64,000 nucleotides of DNA, from NCBI RefSeq assembly GCF_020509005.1, contig NC_063012.1, forward strand, positions 9,238,001-9,302,000, written 5' to 3'. The notes under the pieces were generated by a model. The model did not search any database. It was not told the origin of the DNA and worked only from the letters and a program-made list of their open reading frames with translations. Origin of the DNA: Fulvia fulva. Its lineage: Eukaryota; Ascomycota; Dothideomycetes; Mycosphaerellales; Mycosphaerellaceae. Made by a program: the position numbers and the translations under genes. Of the stretch, positions 54,016 through 63,719 are shown in pieces (positions within the stretch are counted from its first letter, which is position 1; each line of letters begins with the position of its first letter).

Positions 54016-55455
54016 ATGGCACCAACACGCGCTGAGAAAGGTAAAGGGGCAACGGGAGGGGCAGGGGCACGTGGTGGAGAAGGAGAAGGAGGAGGAGGCG
54101 GGACAGGAAGACTGGGAAGAGCTGCCACTGGCAAGAAGCGTAAGGCCGATGAAACAGAAACCGGATCCGAGCCGACACCAAAGAAGCCCAGGCGGCCAAG
54201 AAGGAAATTACAGAATTCTGCAGCAACTGTCACCAATTCTGATGATGAAGACGATATGGTGCAGCCCGCCGCTACAGCCTCGAAGTCAAAAAAACGCAAG
54301 GACGCCCCGAAGAACTCGAATGCCGATGCCAATGAGTCTACCAGAAAGAAAGCAAGGAAGACTGCTGACACGACTGCCGCGACTCCCAACGATGATTTGC
54401 AACAGCAGGAACAGGAAGAGCAGTCGGCAGGTAAGAAGTCGAAACAACCACCTCAGGACATCAGGAGGCACAACGTCGAGTGGCAAGGCTACCGACCAGG
54501 AGAGATCGAGTATCGCACCGCAGATGGGCCCAGGTATGTGGGCTGGTTGGTGGAGTATGTCGATCAGCGGAACGCCAGCAAGATCTTTTACAACGGTGCA
54601 GACTTCTTAGAAGGAGGACCTTTCGCCTTCTTGCACCCCAGGTACCTTGCGCCTATCACACTCGCGGGATTCAGGGCTGGGAACCACGTTTTCGACAATG
54701 TTCACCAAGCATTTCTGTATTGCAACGCTATCATGCAAGCCGTTGCTCCAGAAAAACATTCCACGCTGTGCGAGGTCAATGGAGATGCGGTAAGCTCGAA
54801 GTCTTTGCCAGGCATCCTCATGTCTCTCACAGTCGTCCGCAAAAAAGAGGACGTCAATGCTGCGCACAAGGTGACGAAAGCCACATACGAAGATGTTGCG
54901 AACAGCTTCCGAGAGCTGTCCATCCAGGACCCAACGTGGGCCAAACAAGTACAGGTCATGTGGGCTGATGACATCAAACGGGCATGTCTCAAGCACCTCA
55001 CGCGCTTGAAATATGACCAAAATCCGGTTCTGCGTCTTGCACTGATGATGATGGGGAAGTGCCCGTTGTTCTTCGCGGCAAAAGATAAAGGCCGTGGCGT
55101 TGGGATGATGGCACACCAGGTGCCACTCCGCAAAAGCAAGACGAGGCCCTTCGATGGCCAGAATTTGGAGGGGATCATTACGCAGGAGGTCCGAGAAGAC
55201 ATTCGGCGGGACGATGAGGCGAAGGCTGGTAAGGTGGTGTGGCCAGACAAACCCTGCCTGCAGTTCTTCCGCCTTGGAGAGAGAAGACATCAGGCCAAGC
55301 AGGCGACCAAGCTTGAGCCCAAGGCGGAAGCAGACATTGCATCGGCGCAGCTCAAACACCGCGACGAATGGATCGCTTCTTCCGAGCATACCAAGGGATG
55401 GCTGAACTACCTGATGTTGGCTGAAAGAAAACGCAAAGCAGATTTAGCGAATTGA
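54016..55455 (+). CDS. NADAR/YbiA-like protein with long basic N-terminus
   Basis: 479 aa from ATG 54,016 (the frame is open from GTG 54,001). Residues 1-~150 are Gly-, Lys- and Ala-rich with nuclear-localisation clusters (GKKRKADE, PKKPRRPRRK, KSKKRKD). From ~170 a folded part: PFAFLHPRYLAP, VFDNVHQAFLYCNAIM (the place of the YbiA EH..F box), then WADDIKRACLKHL and KYDQNPVLRLALMMMGKCPL, matching the K(F/Y).Q.P.L...L..TG block of NADAR proteins, and GRGVGM. NADAR enzymes act on ADP-ribose-type N-glycosidic bonds. Here the Glu of the EH box is Val and the D..WG motif is gone, so it may be inactive or altered. Family call is by motif only. Confidence 0.55.
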   Translation: MAPTRAEKGKGATGGAGARGGEGEGGGGGTGRLGRAATGKKRKADETETGSEPTPKKPRRPRRKLQNSAATVTNSDDEDDMVQPAATASKSKKRKDAPKNSNADANESTRKKARKTADTTAATPNDDLQQQEQEEQSAGKKSKQPPQDIRRHNVEWQGYRPGEIEYRTADGPRYVGWLVEYVDQRNASKIFYNGADFLEGGPFAFLHPRYLAPITLAGFRAGNHVFDNVHQAFLYCNAIMQAVAPEKHSTLCEVNGDAVSSKSLPGILMSLTVVRKKEDVNAAHKVTKATYEDVANSFRELSIQDPTWAKQVQVMWADDIKRACLKHLTRLKYDQNPVLRLALMMMGKCPLFFAAKDKGRGVGMMAHQVPLRKSKTRPFDGQNLEGIITQEVREDIRRDDEAKAGKVVWPDKPCLQFFRLGERRHQAKQATKLEPKAEADIASAQLKHRDEWIASSEHTKGWLNYLMLAERKRKADLAN

Positions 55456-56340
55456 AATCGACGGCAGGCCAGCCAGCAGGAGGCACTTAAGCGCTCTCCG
55501 GAAGTTGCATCGTGGCTGGACATGCTGATCTGATTTCTGCACTTTGATTTCTACACTTTGATGGTCAGCGAGTATGTACTTTACCAATATTTCAAGTATG
55601 TTCCGGAGAACTTCGACTTCAGCCAAGTCCACTTCTCCATCAGTGGGCGGTGCTGCAACATACGGAGGATCATCAACGTGATCGTGTTCGCCGAATCCGG
55701 ACAAGCGATCGGGCAAGCTTGGCTGCTGTGGATATCTCGTGCCGCTCGCGTTATCGACCTGTGTCAATCGACGACGCTTGTGCCTCTGTGAAGGGCCTTT
55801 CTGTCGCTTAGTCACTGTGCGTGTGGAAGAGCAGTCTGGGGACGAGCTTACATCAGGTGCACGCGGGCTTGCGTCAGGTTCTTCGAGATCAGACTCGCCG
55901 TCGTGGGCGTGTTCCTCCCGGAACTTTGACTCAATGTCGTTCAACTTCCGAGCAAAGTCGCTTTCTGGCGTCTGGCCCCTCGGTCGCTTCCCGAACGCTG
56001 TACTGGAAGATGTCGCCCAGCTCCGAGCATGTGCTGGAGCTCTGCAATCTCCTTCTTAGCATCCGCGAGCCTCTCTCGCAGCTGGCGAGCTTTACTTTCT
56101 TGCGATTGTACTTCTTTGCCAGGTCATTGAAAGACTTCGTCCACACGAGCATGTCGCTCTGTCCACCTCGCTGCGCGGCTCAGGCATAAGCGGTTCGTCC
56201 TCGGAAGAAGATGATGATGACAGACGATCACTCTCACGAGGTGACAACTCGCCTGTCAGGTAGCTTGACGAAGGACCTGCCGAGTGGTTCAAGGCTGTTG
56301 AAAGGGCGCGGTGCTCACTGCACTCGCTTGAGTCCCACAT
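55444..56340 (-). CDS. Hypothetical acidic/coiled-coil protein, multi-exon, model unresolved
   Basis: Three minus-strand pieces look coding in different frames. 56,340-~56,170 is Ser/Glu-rich (LSSSSSSEDEPLMPEPRSE). About 56,120-56,020 is a helical stretch (ARQLRERLADAKKEIAELQ), and ~55,990-55,444 continues GQTPESDFARKLNDIESKF, then a basic segment KRRRLTQVDN and a C-terminal helix (EVEVLRNILEILVKYILAD). Two introns or frame changes are needed near 56,150 and 56,030; I could not find splice sites that fit cleanly. The stop overlaps the end of the NADAR-like gene by 12 bp, tail to tail. Function unknown; coiled-coil pairing is likely. Confidence 0.45.
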
Positions 56341-56901
56341 GGCGGAGTCTCTGGTCGTTGCTGGAGTGCGGCATGGAACCGGTCGGATCGACTGCAGGGT
56401 GACTACTCGCGCAGAGATGTGCCCTCATGTCACTGTCACGGTCAAGTCGATCTTTGCACGCCATCGGTACTGTACACCGGCTGGAAGGACTTCTGGGCGG
56501 TCTTTGACGTGACATGATGTGGGTGGAGTTGCGCGCCGTCACGTGGTATCGCGTCTCAGCTCTTCCCGTACCGGCTGCCTGGCATGATAGGAGATACATC
56601 TTTTACTCATCACCACCACCACCACCTATCCTCACCACACCACCTCTTGGGCCGGAAGTGCTTCCAGCGTGGGTACTATTGCTCATACTCTGGAAGCGGA
56701 CTTGGTTGAAATCACACACGTGGCCTCACGTCTCGGCTGCCTGTGGCATGATACATCTTTCACTGATCATCACCACAACCACCACCACCCATCTCTCACC
56801 ACACCCCCTCTTGGGCTGTAAGTGCTTCCAGTGTGGGTACTATTGCTCACCTACTTGACTCACCTACTTGACTCACCTGGTGCCAAAGCACTCCCACAGC
56901 A
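56341..56901. promoter_or_regulatory. Intergenic region with duplicated (CAC)n module and tandem TGACTCA
   Basis: 561 bp. Direct repeats at about 56,538-56,693 and 56,714-56,852, each with GGCATGATA, a CATCACCAC tract, CACCACACC, CCTCTTGGGC, AAGTGCTTCCAG and GTGGGTACTATTGCTCA. Just before the next start codon come two copies of CTACTTGACTCAC, giving TGACTCA at 56,856-56,862 and 56,869-56,875, 27-46 bp before the ATG. Confidence 0.7.
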
Positions 56902-57947
56902 ATGCCTACATCGATTGAGAAAGACTTCGGCCTGGAGCTTAAGCAGCAAGGCATCATGTCCGACTTTGCAACCGTTACCGCCTCCAAGCCCAGTCGACCG
57001 GTTGGCAAAGCTGAGCAACACCTTGCGGAGGCCACTGCGGCCAATGCAGAAAGTCTTACTTCCCTGAATGCCTTGGGCAGTCGAGCTGCTGCAGCCGCTA
57101 AGTGTGGTGACTTTAACACGATTAACAACATCCGAGGTGAGTTCCCTCTCCTGACATCTGAAGCCTTGGCTGACTGTGTCCGCACTGAGATCAGTCGATG
57201 TCTGTCATGGCGTACGTGGTGCAAGGACCGATCAACAACGCGTACATTGACGTTCAAGACTTGAAGATGGAGGAGCTTCATCAAGATCTGGACGAAGCCA
57301 ATCGAGTGCTCGAGGAGCGTAAAGCCACAGCTCAGCACCAAGTAGCTCTGGCAGAGAAAGCAGTTGAAGACAGATACCGCAAGCAGCTGAAAGAAGCCAT
57401 CGAGACTGCGGACGCCGAAGCGAAGCGTGCGAACACCGAGATCTCCAACAAGAATGACCTGCTCCAGCACCAAGATAAGGAGCTCACTGAGCTGCGACGA
57501 CAGAAGAAACAGCTCGTTGTCAGTCATCAGTCTTCTTACGAGCAACTTCGCCTCGATGCACAGCGCCAGATCGACCAGCTGTCGAAAGCTATCGAAGCGC
57601 TTCGCGAAGACGTAAAGCGTGCCGTGGAAGCGACAAAGTCGGAGCAACGCAAACACAGCACAGGCCTGCGCCATTGTGCCGAGCAGAAGATGAAGGCACT
57701 CGCAGAACTGAAGGCAGAGCATCAAGAGGAGCAAGCAGTCGATAAGCACGAACTTGAGCGTCTCCAAAAAGCCTGGGCAGTGTTCCTCGGCAGCTTTGTG
57801 ACGCCGATCAACATCGTAAAGAACAAGAGAGTCTTGCTAAGTCTTTTTCCAAGCAAGATGAGTTTGCTTGCCAGGATGTTCAGGCATCAGCACCGTGGGT
57901 CCTCCTCTGAGTATCAAGGACAGCTACTTCACTTCGGATTCACTTGA
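56902..57947 (+). CDS. Coiled-coil protein of unknown function, two exons
   Basis: Exons 56,902-57,136 and 57,190-57,947; intron 53 nt with GTGAGT, branch CTGAC and GAG-type end (CTGAG), phase 1. About 330 aa. N-terminus (MPTSIEKDFGLELKQQGIMS) precedes an Ala-rich helix. From the exon 2 segment MEELHQDLDEANRVLEERKA to about LERLQKAW the protein is a continuous Glu/Lys/Gln heptad coiled coil of ~180 residues (ELTELRRQKKQL; QIDQLSKAIEALREDVKRA). The C-terminal ~60 residues lose this pattern, and a further intron may be missed there. No enzymatic motif. Structural or scaffold role inferred. Confidence 0.65.
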
Positions 57948-58238
57948 CAGGAGACAGCACTGTCACATGAAAATAGCCACAGGCAGCAGCAGCAGGTGCC
58001 AAGTCTGGCAGCATATAATATGCTTTTTGCACTCCAACTCGTCCAATTACTACCGCTATACATATTCTTGCACCTGGATGCCGGCTTCGCTACAGCATCT
58101 GGTTCTGCATCGGCTTTCGTCTCGACAAGGCTGCTAACGCGCACTCTCTACGACATCAACCTATCCATCGCACCATACGGTCTACACAGCCTCAACACAG
58201 ACTTCTCTGGTTGCACATCTCCCAATTGAGCTTCCAGC
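57948..58238. promoter_or_regulatory. Upstream region of the DUF7587-like gene
   Basis: 290 bp with a short CAG run (about 57,983-57,994). No coding support. Confidence 0.4.
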
Positions 58239-60352
58239 ATGGCTGCGCCGACGAACGGGCACGATCTCAACTCAGAAGAGCGAGGTAATGAGCAACAGCA
58301 AATCAAGGCAATATCAACCGCCCAACGCAAGCGCAAGCGGAGTGAGGAGGAGCGGAAGAAGAAGGAGAAGGAGGAGGAGAAAATTTTGTTGTCGCAAACA
58401 GAGAAGGAAGCAATAGCTGCAAAGACCTACGCTGAGAACGAGAAGGACACGTTCGAACGACAACGTCAATCTGTAGACAATGATTGGAAAGCACGCATCG
58501 ATCTTTCTATTGGCCACGCCGATTTGGTCGTCGGCGACACATATGAGAGTAACGAACTCAAGGCCACCAGCCTACTCAAACGAGATCTGACAATCGCTGA
58601 GTATGAGTATCGTTTCGTCCGCTTGGACGGTGAGAGCGAGGCGGAGGTGAAGAGGCGTGTCAAAGCATATCGAGACAAGACTAATTTCGACTTTGACCTG
58701 TCTGATGATGATGACTACCTTCCGAAGGTGGTGGATCCAGCACTGCTCTCCAAGATAAGAGGTACGTCCTTGCGACTGAAAAGCCCACGGTGATACTAAA
58801 AATACCTCCAGCGTTGAATAGGCAAGTTCCAAGGTGGCTCTATCGCGTATCATCATGGCAAGGTACGAAGAGTACCAACGGGCACGATCAGATCCACTTC
58901 CACCTCCCTGCCGCTTACAAGAACGATCCGCCCCCCCCCCCTTGGCGATCCAGAAGGCTGGAACTATGTCCTCGTTCAGACTATCGACGATGAGTACAAC
59001 GACCTCGGCCAACTGATCGAAAAATTGGGCCGGCGACTCCTCTGGCTTGATCGGGAAACGATCCCACCCTTTCTTGGACGTCGTCTCTGCTTTTTGCGCT
59101 CGTGCTGGCTACCGCATGTCTTGCTAAGAAGCAACAGTTCGTGGTGATTCACATCATCGATACCACCGAGGTCAGACGCTTCGATGATCCCAAGGTGCCA
59201 GTGGAGTTCTTTCTTGCCCAAGATCTGCTGAGGGAGTTCGATATCCAAGGCTGGAGCGGCTGGAACGCAGGTCTCGAGCGTCCGAAGCTACGCAAGCCGT
59301 ACTACACACATGAATGGATCACGCACCACGCTGTATATGTTCCCCAGGCCAGCGAGACATCCGCGTACGAGGCCAAACTAGAAGATCTTATCGATGGCGG
59401 GCTCTACGAGCTGATACCGGAGCTTCGTACGACCGAGGAAGATGACATGAAAGGATTGTACCACAGGTGTGTCTACACACGCAGTTTGACACATCGCAAG
59501 ATCAAACCATGCGTCAAGCCGATAACGCAAGACGATCTCGATCTGGCAACACGACTCGCAGAGAGATTCAAGTGGAAGCACAGAGTCGGCAAGGAAAGCA
59601 GAGTCCGCCATCTTGATTCTGGCAGGAAGCCTGCTCTTGTGACACCTCACGTCAATATCATTCTGGACCTCCTGGGCATTCACGAAAGACCTGAGCAGAA
59701 TCCAGTGCTTCGGAACTGGGCGATGTCAGGCGTCGGAGGTGAGGTTTGATCCAGACAAATCCCGTGCTGCTCATGTTGACTTTCTCTAGGTTTTACCTTC
59801 TGTCCTGCCGGATTTCGTGGCCTCACTCGGGTTCCCAACAACATCCCAGAACAGATGCAGACCGTCGAGCTGGCACGCGAGGTCTGCCAAGCTCTGCACG
59901 CCGGCCCTCTACCACAGACAAAGGTTTGGTTGGCGGACAGCAGATTCAACTGGCGCGGTAAATGGCTCTGGACGGATGCTTTCTGCATCAAAATCAGACA
60001 GAAGGATCCAAAGAAGAAAAGGAAGAGCACCGATAGCAAGAAGAAAGGCAAGGACCAACCACCGGACCAGAATGATGCGTCCGATGCCAACGACACAGCC
60101 AATGACGGGTCCACCATGACAAACGATAGCAATGCATCGACAGACCAGAGTCCAAGCAGTGATGATACTCTGCCGCGCAAGCGTCAGAAGACCGGCTCTG
60201 CTAGCGAGTCTTTCGCCAACGCCGCCGACCCTGCCGCCGACACAGTCATCGACCGCCAAGCGGAAGGCGATGCCGACGAGACATCGCCGGTTAAGGCGGC
60301 AGGCGACGTGGCAGTGGAAGCAGTTGCACAGCAGCTGTTGGCCATGGCATAA
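58239..60352 (+). pseudogene. DUF7587-like domain protein, three exons, with two compensating frame changes
   Basis: Exons 58,239-58,761, 58,812-59,738 and 59,790-60,352; introns of 50 and 51 nt (GTACGT to CAG; GTGAGG, TTGAC, TAG). Total 671 codons. N-terminus is Lys/Glu-rich (KRKRSEEERKKKEKEEE), then LYRVSSWQG and SWTSSLLFALVLA, FVVIHIIDTTEV, FFLAQDLLREFD, which resemble the fungal DUF7587 domain. The C-terminus is basic and disordered (KKRKSTDSKKKGKD). Between the C11 run (58,931-58,941) and ~59,075 the protein-like frame is shifted by one base (DPEGWNYVLVQTIDDEY), then shifts back. As printed the gene stops at TGA 58,991-58,993. Sequencing error or a real lesion; function unknown. Confidence 0.6.
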
Positions 60353-60634
60353 TATGGGTAGGAACAGAGGTGACTGCTACGACCAGGATGGTGGAGTGCA
60401 CCCCACATGAGCCAGACATGAGTATGACTTACACCAACATAGATACCACAGAATAGACATTAAACTACTACAATATCATATCCCTTGTCCATGTTTAGGT
60501 CACCCTTGAACGCCTTGCAAGCAGTTGCTAGTAATGTACATCCCCAAAAGGAAAGCGAATCCAACCTCAGCCAGAATCAGACTCCATCGTCAATCTCATG
60601 AATGATCATCAAGCAAGAAAATTCCTCCACATCA
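60353..60634. terminator. Convergent 3' region between 60,352 and 60,635
   Basis: About 280 bp between two genes that end toward each other. AT-rich with AATAGACATTAAAC (60,451-60,464) as a possible polyadenylation area. No gene seen. Confidence 0.35.
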
Positions 60635-61837
60635 TCAGGTCTTGACCGCTTGCCCAACAGCCATCAACCCGACCGCAGTAATCATAATCCCTAATGGCAA
60701 CAGATCACACTCCTGCAACTTCCCAACAATGAACGGATTCTTTACATGCGGCACAGCATCATGCACCCTGTCGCGATGACCTGGTGGGGTATGACGCTGA
60801 GGTCTACGCTTCTTCTTCTCGTCCTTCTCACGACCACTCTACCGCCGCCTGGAAGAGCGCGTATCATACCTGTCCCTCGGCTCATCATCATAATGCCGGT
60901 GATTTCGCCCTGAGGAATGCCGCCCTCCAACATTTGTTCCCGCCTCAGCGCGAGTCGTGTTCATAGTCCGTGTTGAAGCAGACCGCTCTACCGTCGGTCG
61001 CGCAGCGGGTCTACCACCATCGCTTGGCTTACGGTGATAGAGCCTCCTGGCGGTATCTCTCGCGCTCTCGGAGATAGCAGCAGGAGGCGCATCCTTGGTG
61101 AATGTCTTGGGTCGTTGCTGTTGCATCGACGAGTTTGAATGCTGCTGTCTCGTCGAGGGTCGTCCCCCGTCATCGAAGCGCACACTCTTCCTGCGCGGCA
61201 TCGTATCCTGCGACGAAGGAGAAACAGTCGACTCCCGTCGTCGTGGCCTTTTGTGGTCCTCTGCTGCTAGTTGTAGGCGACTCATGTCTGGCGGGTTGCG
61301 GTACGAGTCACCCCGGGGCCGTGATCGACGACCACTGCCGCTGGCAACAGTAATGTAAGGGAAAGCGCTAGACACCTTTGAGAGTCTTGGCATCGTTGCA
61401 TAGGAATTAGAAACGTACTGTCTTGGGTAGGCGCGATGCGAGTATGCATCGGCGGCTTCACAGTCGTTTATATAGGTGGAGATGTGGTCATCGAGGACAC
61501 GAACCATGACGACTGTTTTCGCGCGGCGTTGCAGCAGTTCTCTGGATCTCGATTTCTCAGGCCCAATCGGTTGGGAGCGAGTAGGTCCTTAGGTGTTTCG
61601 GCTTCGAAGAATGGAGGGTCGCTGGTGATACTTGTTACCCAATACAGCTGGGATCCGCCTGGTTGTCGGGTGTTGGCAGTCGGAGAGTTCTGTCACAGGT
61701 GGCAGGGATCTGGGGGCAGCGTGTTCTGCGAATAGAATAGGAAAGGTTGGTTGGGGAGGGGAAGGGGTCAAGGAAAGGACATTAGATGGGCAATGATTAC
61801 CTTCGGTGGTGAATGTGTGGAAAGTGCTGCTTGCCAT
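60635..61837 (-). CDS. Basic, disordered protein with a C-terminal membrane segment; four exons
   Basis: Exons (minus) 61,837-61,801, 61,725-61,639, 61,587-60,870 and 60,803-60,635. Introns 75, 51 and 66 nt (GTAATC...GCAG; GTAACA...AAG; GTATGA...TAG). About 336 aa. Starts MASSTFHTFTTE, then Arg/Ser-rich text (RELLQRRAKTVVMVRVLDDH; PRRRESTVSPSSQD; PRRKSVRFDDGGRP). It ends with VKNPFIVGKLQECDLLPLG and a hydrophobic run IMITAVGLMAVG five residues from the stop, as in tail-anchored proteins. If the last intron is retained, TAG at 60,841-60,839 ends the protein before the membrane segment. That intron lacks a good branch site, so a nonsense mutation is the alternative. No family recognised. Confidence 0.55.
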
Positions 61838-62253
61838 GGTGATGATTGCAAGTCGTATGCGGTTCGTGGCGGATGGTTCATTCAATGTTTGTGCCGGGGT
61901 ATGGCTGCGTCCGTCGTTCGTGGACCCTACTTTTGGACGGCCCAGACACGCAGGTACCAGTGTGACGAATACGCTTCAGGGTCTGCCAGGAAGGCTAAAT
62001 CGAGTCTCAGCGGACATCGTGATGACTGTGTCGTTATGATGGCATGGTTCGTTTCGAGCTCTGCCTGGTTGTTTTTGTTGGTCGTTCTGTTGATTGTGCC
62101 GCGCGTGTGGCTTTCGAGCACGTCCGCAGCCCTGGATGCGACCGTGAGAATTCTCGGAAAGCAGCTTCTGAATGAGGCTGCGCCTCGTTGCGAGTAGACT
62201 GTTCCTCGCCATCGCCCCTTTTGATGCCCGTCGTCTCAAATGTTGGGTCTGGC
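61838..62253. promoter_or_regulatory. Intergenic: promoter of the 61,837 gene and terminator of SEC13
   Basis: About 416 bp between two minus-strand genes. Open frames here lack motifs. Confidence 0.4.
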
Positions 62254-63304
62254 TTACTCTTCGATTGTTTTCACGACTTCCCAACCGCCCTTGAGCTTTT
62301 CCTTCCACAGGCTGACCCGGTTGTCACCACCAGACACTGCAAGTACGTTTCCGGCCATGCTCCAGCTCACGCGCCAAACAACGACTTCCAATTCCAACGT
62401 CTCACTGTGCCACGCACTCGGGTCGCTTATTTCGGCGCCTGCCGGTAGTGTCCATATTCGCACGGTGTGGTCCTGGGATGCGCTCGCGATGTAGGATTTA
62501 GAGAGCGGTGTGGGTGACCAAGCCACATCGCGTACCCAGTCGCTGTGTCCTTGTAGTGTTGTGATGTTGTCGTAGGTGCCTGTGGTGGCATTGAAGGACC
62601 ATATCTTGACCAAGTTGTCCGAACCACCCGTCACGAAGCGCCTCACTGGCGTCGGCGCTTGGCCTGGAGCTTGTGCGCTGGTCAGCTGTCCCGGTAGGAT
62701 AGCTGGGCTCCACGACACAGAGTTGACACCTAGGCCGTGAGCGGGGAAGGAGGAGTGTGAGAAGGCATTGTTCTCGAAGGTCAACACGCTGACTTGGCCA
62801 TCACTGCTCGCTGCTGCCAAATGGCATCCAATCTCGGGAGGCGACCAGGCAATGATGTTGACGGAAGCGGTGTGGTGTGTGAACTCGTATATGCGCTGCC
62901 ATTGGTTGTTCTGCTCCCGCCAGATCAAGATGCGACCATCGTAGGAGCTTGAGGCGAGGATTGTGCCGAACTTGGGATGTGCCCACGCGACAGACCAGAC
63001 TGCGCCCTCGTGACCCTTCAGTGTCTCTGTCAGGCGATGTTGCTCGCCCTCGATCTCGAAGATCTTGATGGTCTTGTCGGAGGAGCAGGTCGCGAGTCGT
63101 CTGCCGTAGTAATCGAGAACCGCGTCGTGCTGGGAGGTGGCGGTGTTAGAATGCAGGGCATGGTAGGGGGGATGGTGCTATTGTGCTCAGCTGTGGTCCC
63201 GTACAATCATGTCATCGTGGCCTGAGTTGGAGATGACTTGCGCCTGTGCGTGTCAGCTGCTGTATTCTGGGCGGAATATCGTATGGCTATCAGATGCTCA
63301 CCAT
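62254..63304 (-). CDS. SEC13: SEC13, WD40 protein of COPII coat and nuclear pore; three exons
   Basis: Exon 1 is only the ATG (63,304-63,302). Intron 1 63,301-63,244 (GTGAGC, branch CTGAC, CACAG). Exon 2 63,243-63,205 encodes 13 residues ([13 protein letters not shown]). Intron 2 63,204-63,130 (GTACGG, TTCTAAC, CCCAG). Exon 3 63,129-62,254. Total 305 aa, close to the yeast length. WD repeats are plain: [71 protein letters not shown]. Six blades are completed by Sec31 or Nup145C. Works in ER-to-Golgi vesicle budding, the Nup84 complex and SEACAT. Divergent from PEX5. Confidence 0.95.
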
Positions 63305-63719
63305 GTTGATCAGCTGTATGGCGTGTACTGGACAGCTGAGGGTGTATTCTCACCGAAGGCGTGGAATTTGGCAATGTGTTCTGCAATACTTGTCTCCACT
63401 CTCTCCAAGAGGACAACGGCCACCGACCCTTGCCTGTGAGCGTGCACGTCGCGTCTCGGTTACTGCCGCACCTTCCCTGCTCACGTGCGACGTCGGCAGT
63501 TCTAAGATCACAGACCGACTTGGCCGAGGCATCAGCAGCAGCAGCAGCAGGCGCAGACGTGCTCTTGTGATGGCCTTCTGCCGATGACAATCCCGTGTCT
63601 AGCATTCTCCTATTACTGTCTCGTTTCTTGCCATGTGATTCTTGTTTCTCCATTGCACCGACTGGACCATCTCTGCATATACCGGCGTCTTCCTTTGACA
63701 CCCCATCACCACCGCCACC
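63305..63719. promoter_or_regulatory. Divergent promoter between SEC13 and PEX5
   Basis: 415 bp with a CAG run (63,532-63,550) and a CACGTG-related core TCACGTGC (63,481-63,488). Open frames on either strand are without motifs. Confidence 0.45.

Noticed and set aside
53769..54610. Plus-strand frames with repeated TNTDL-type text
   Set aside because: Produced by the tandem DNA repeat upstream of the 54,016 gene and running out of frame into it.
60839..60841. TAG as proof that the 60.6-61.8 kb gene is a pseudogene
   Set aside because: A 66-nt intron with a GTATGA donor and correct phase removes it, so the case is open.
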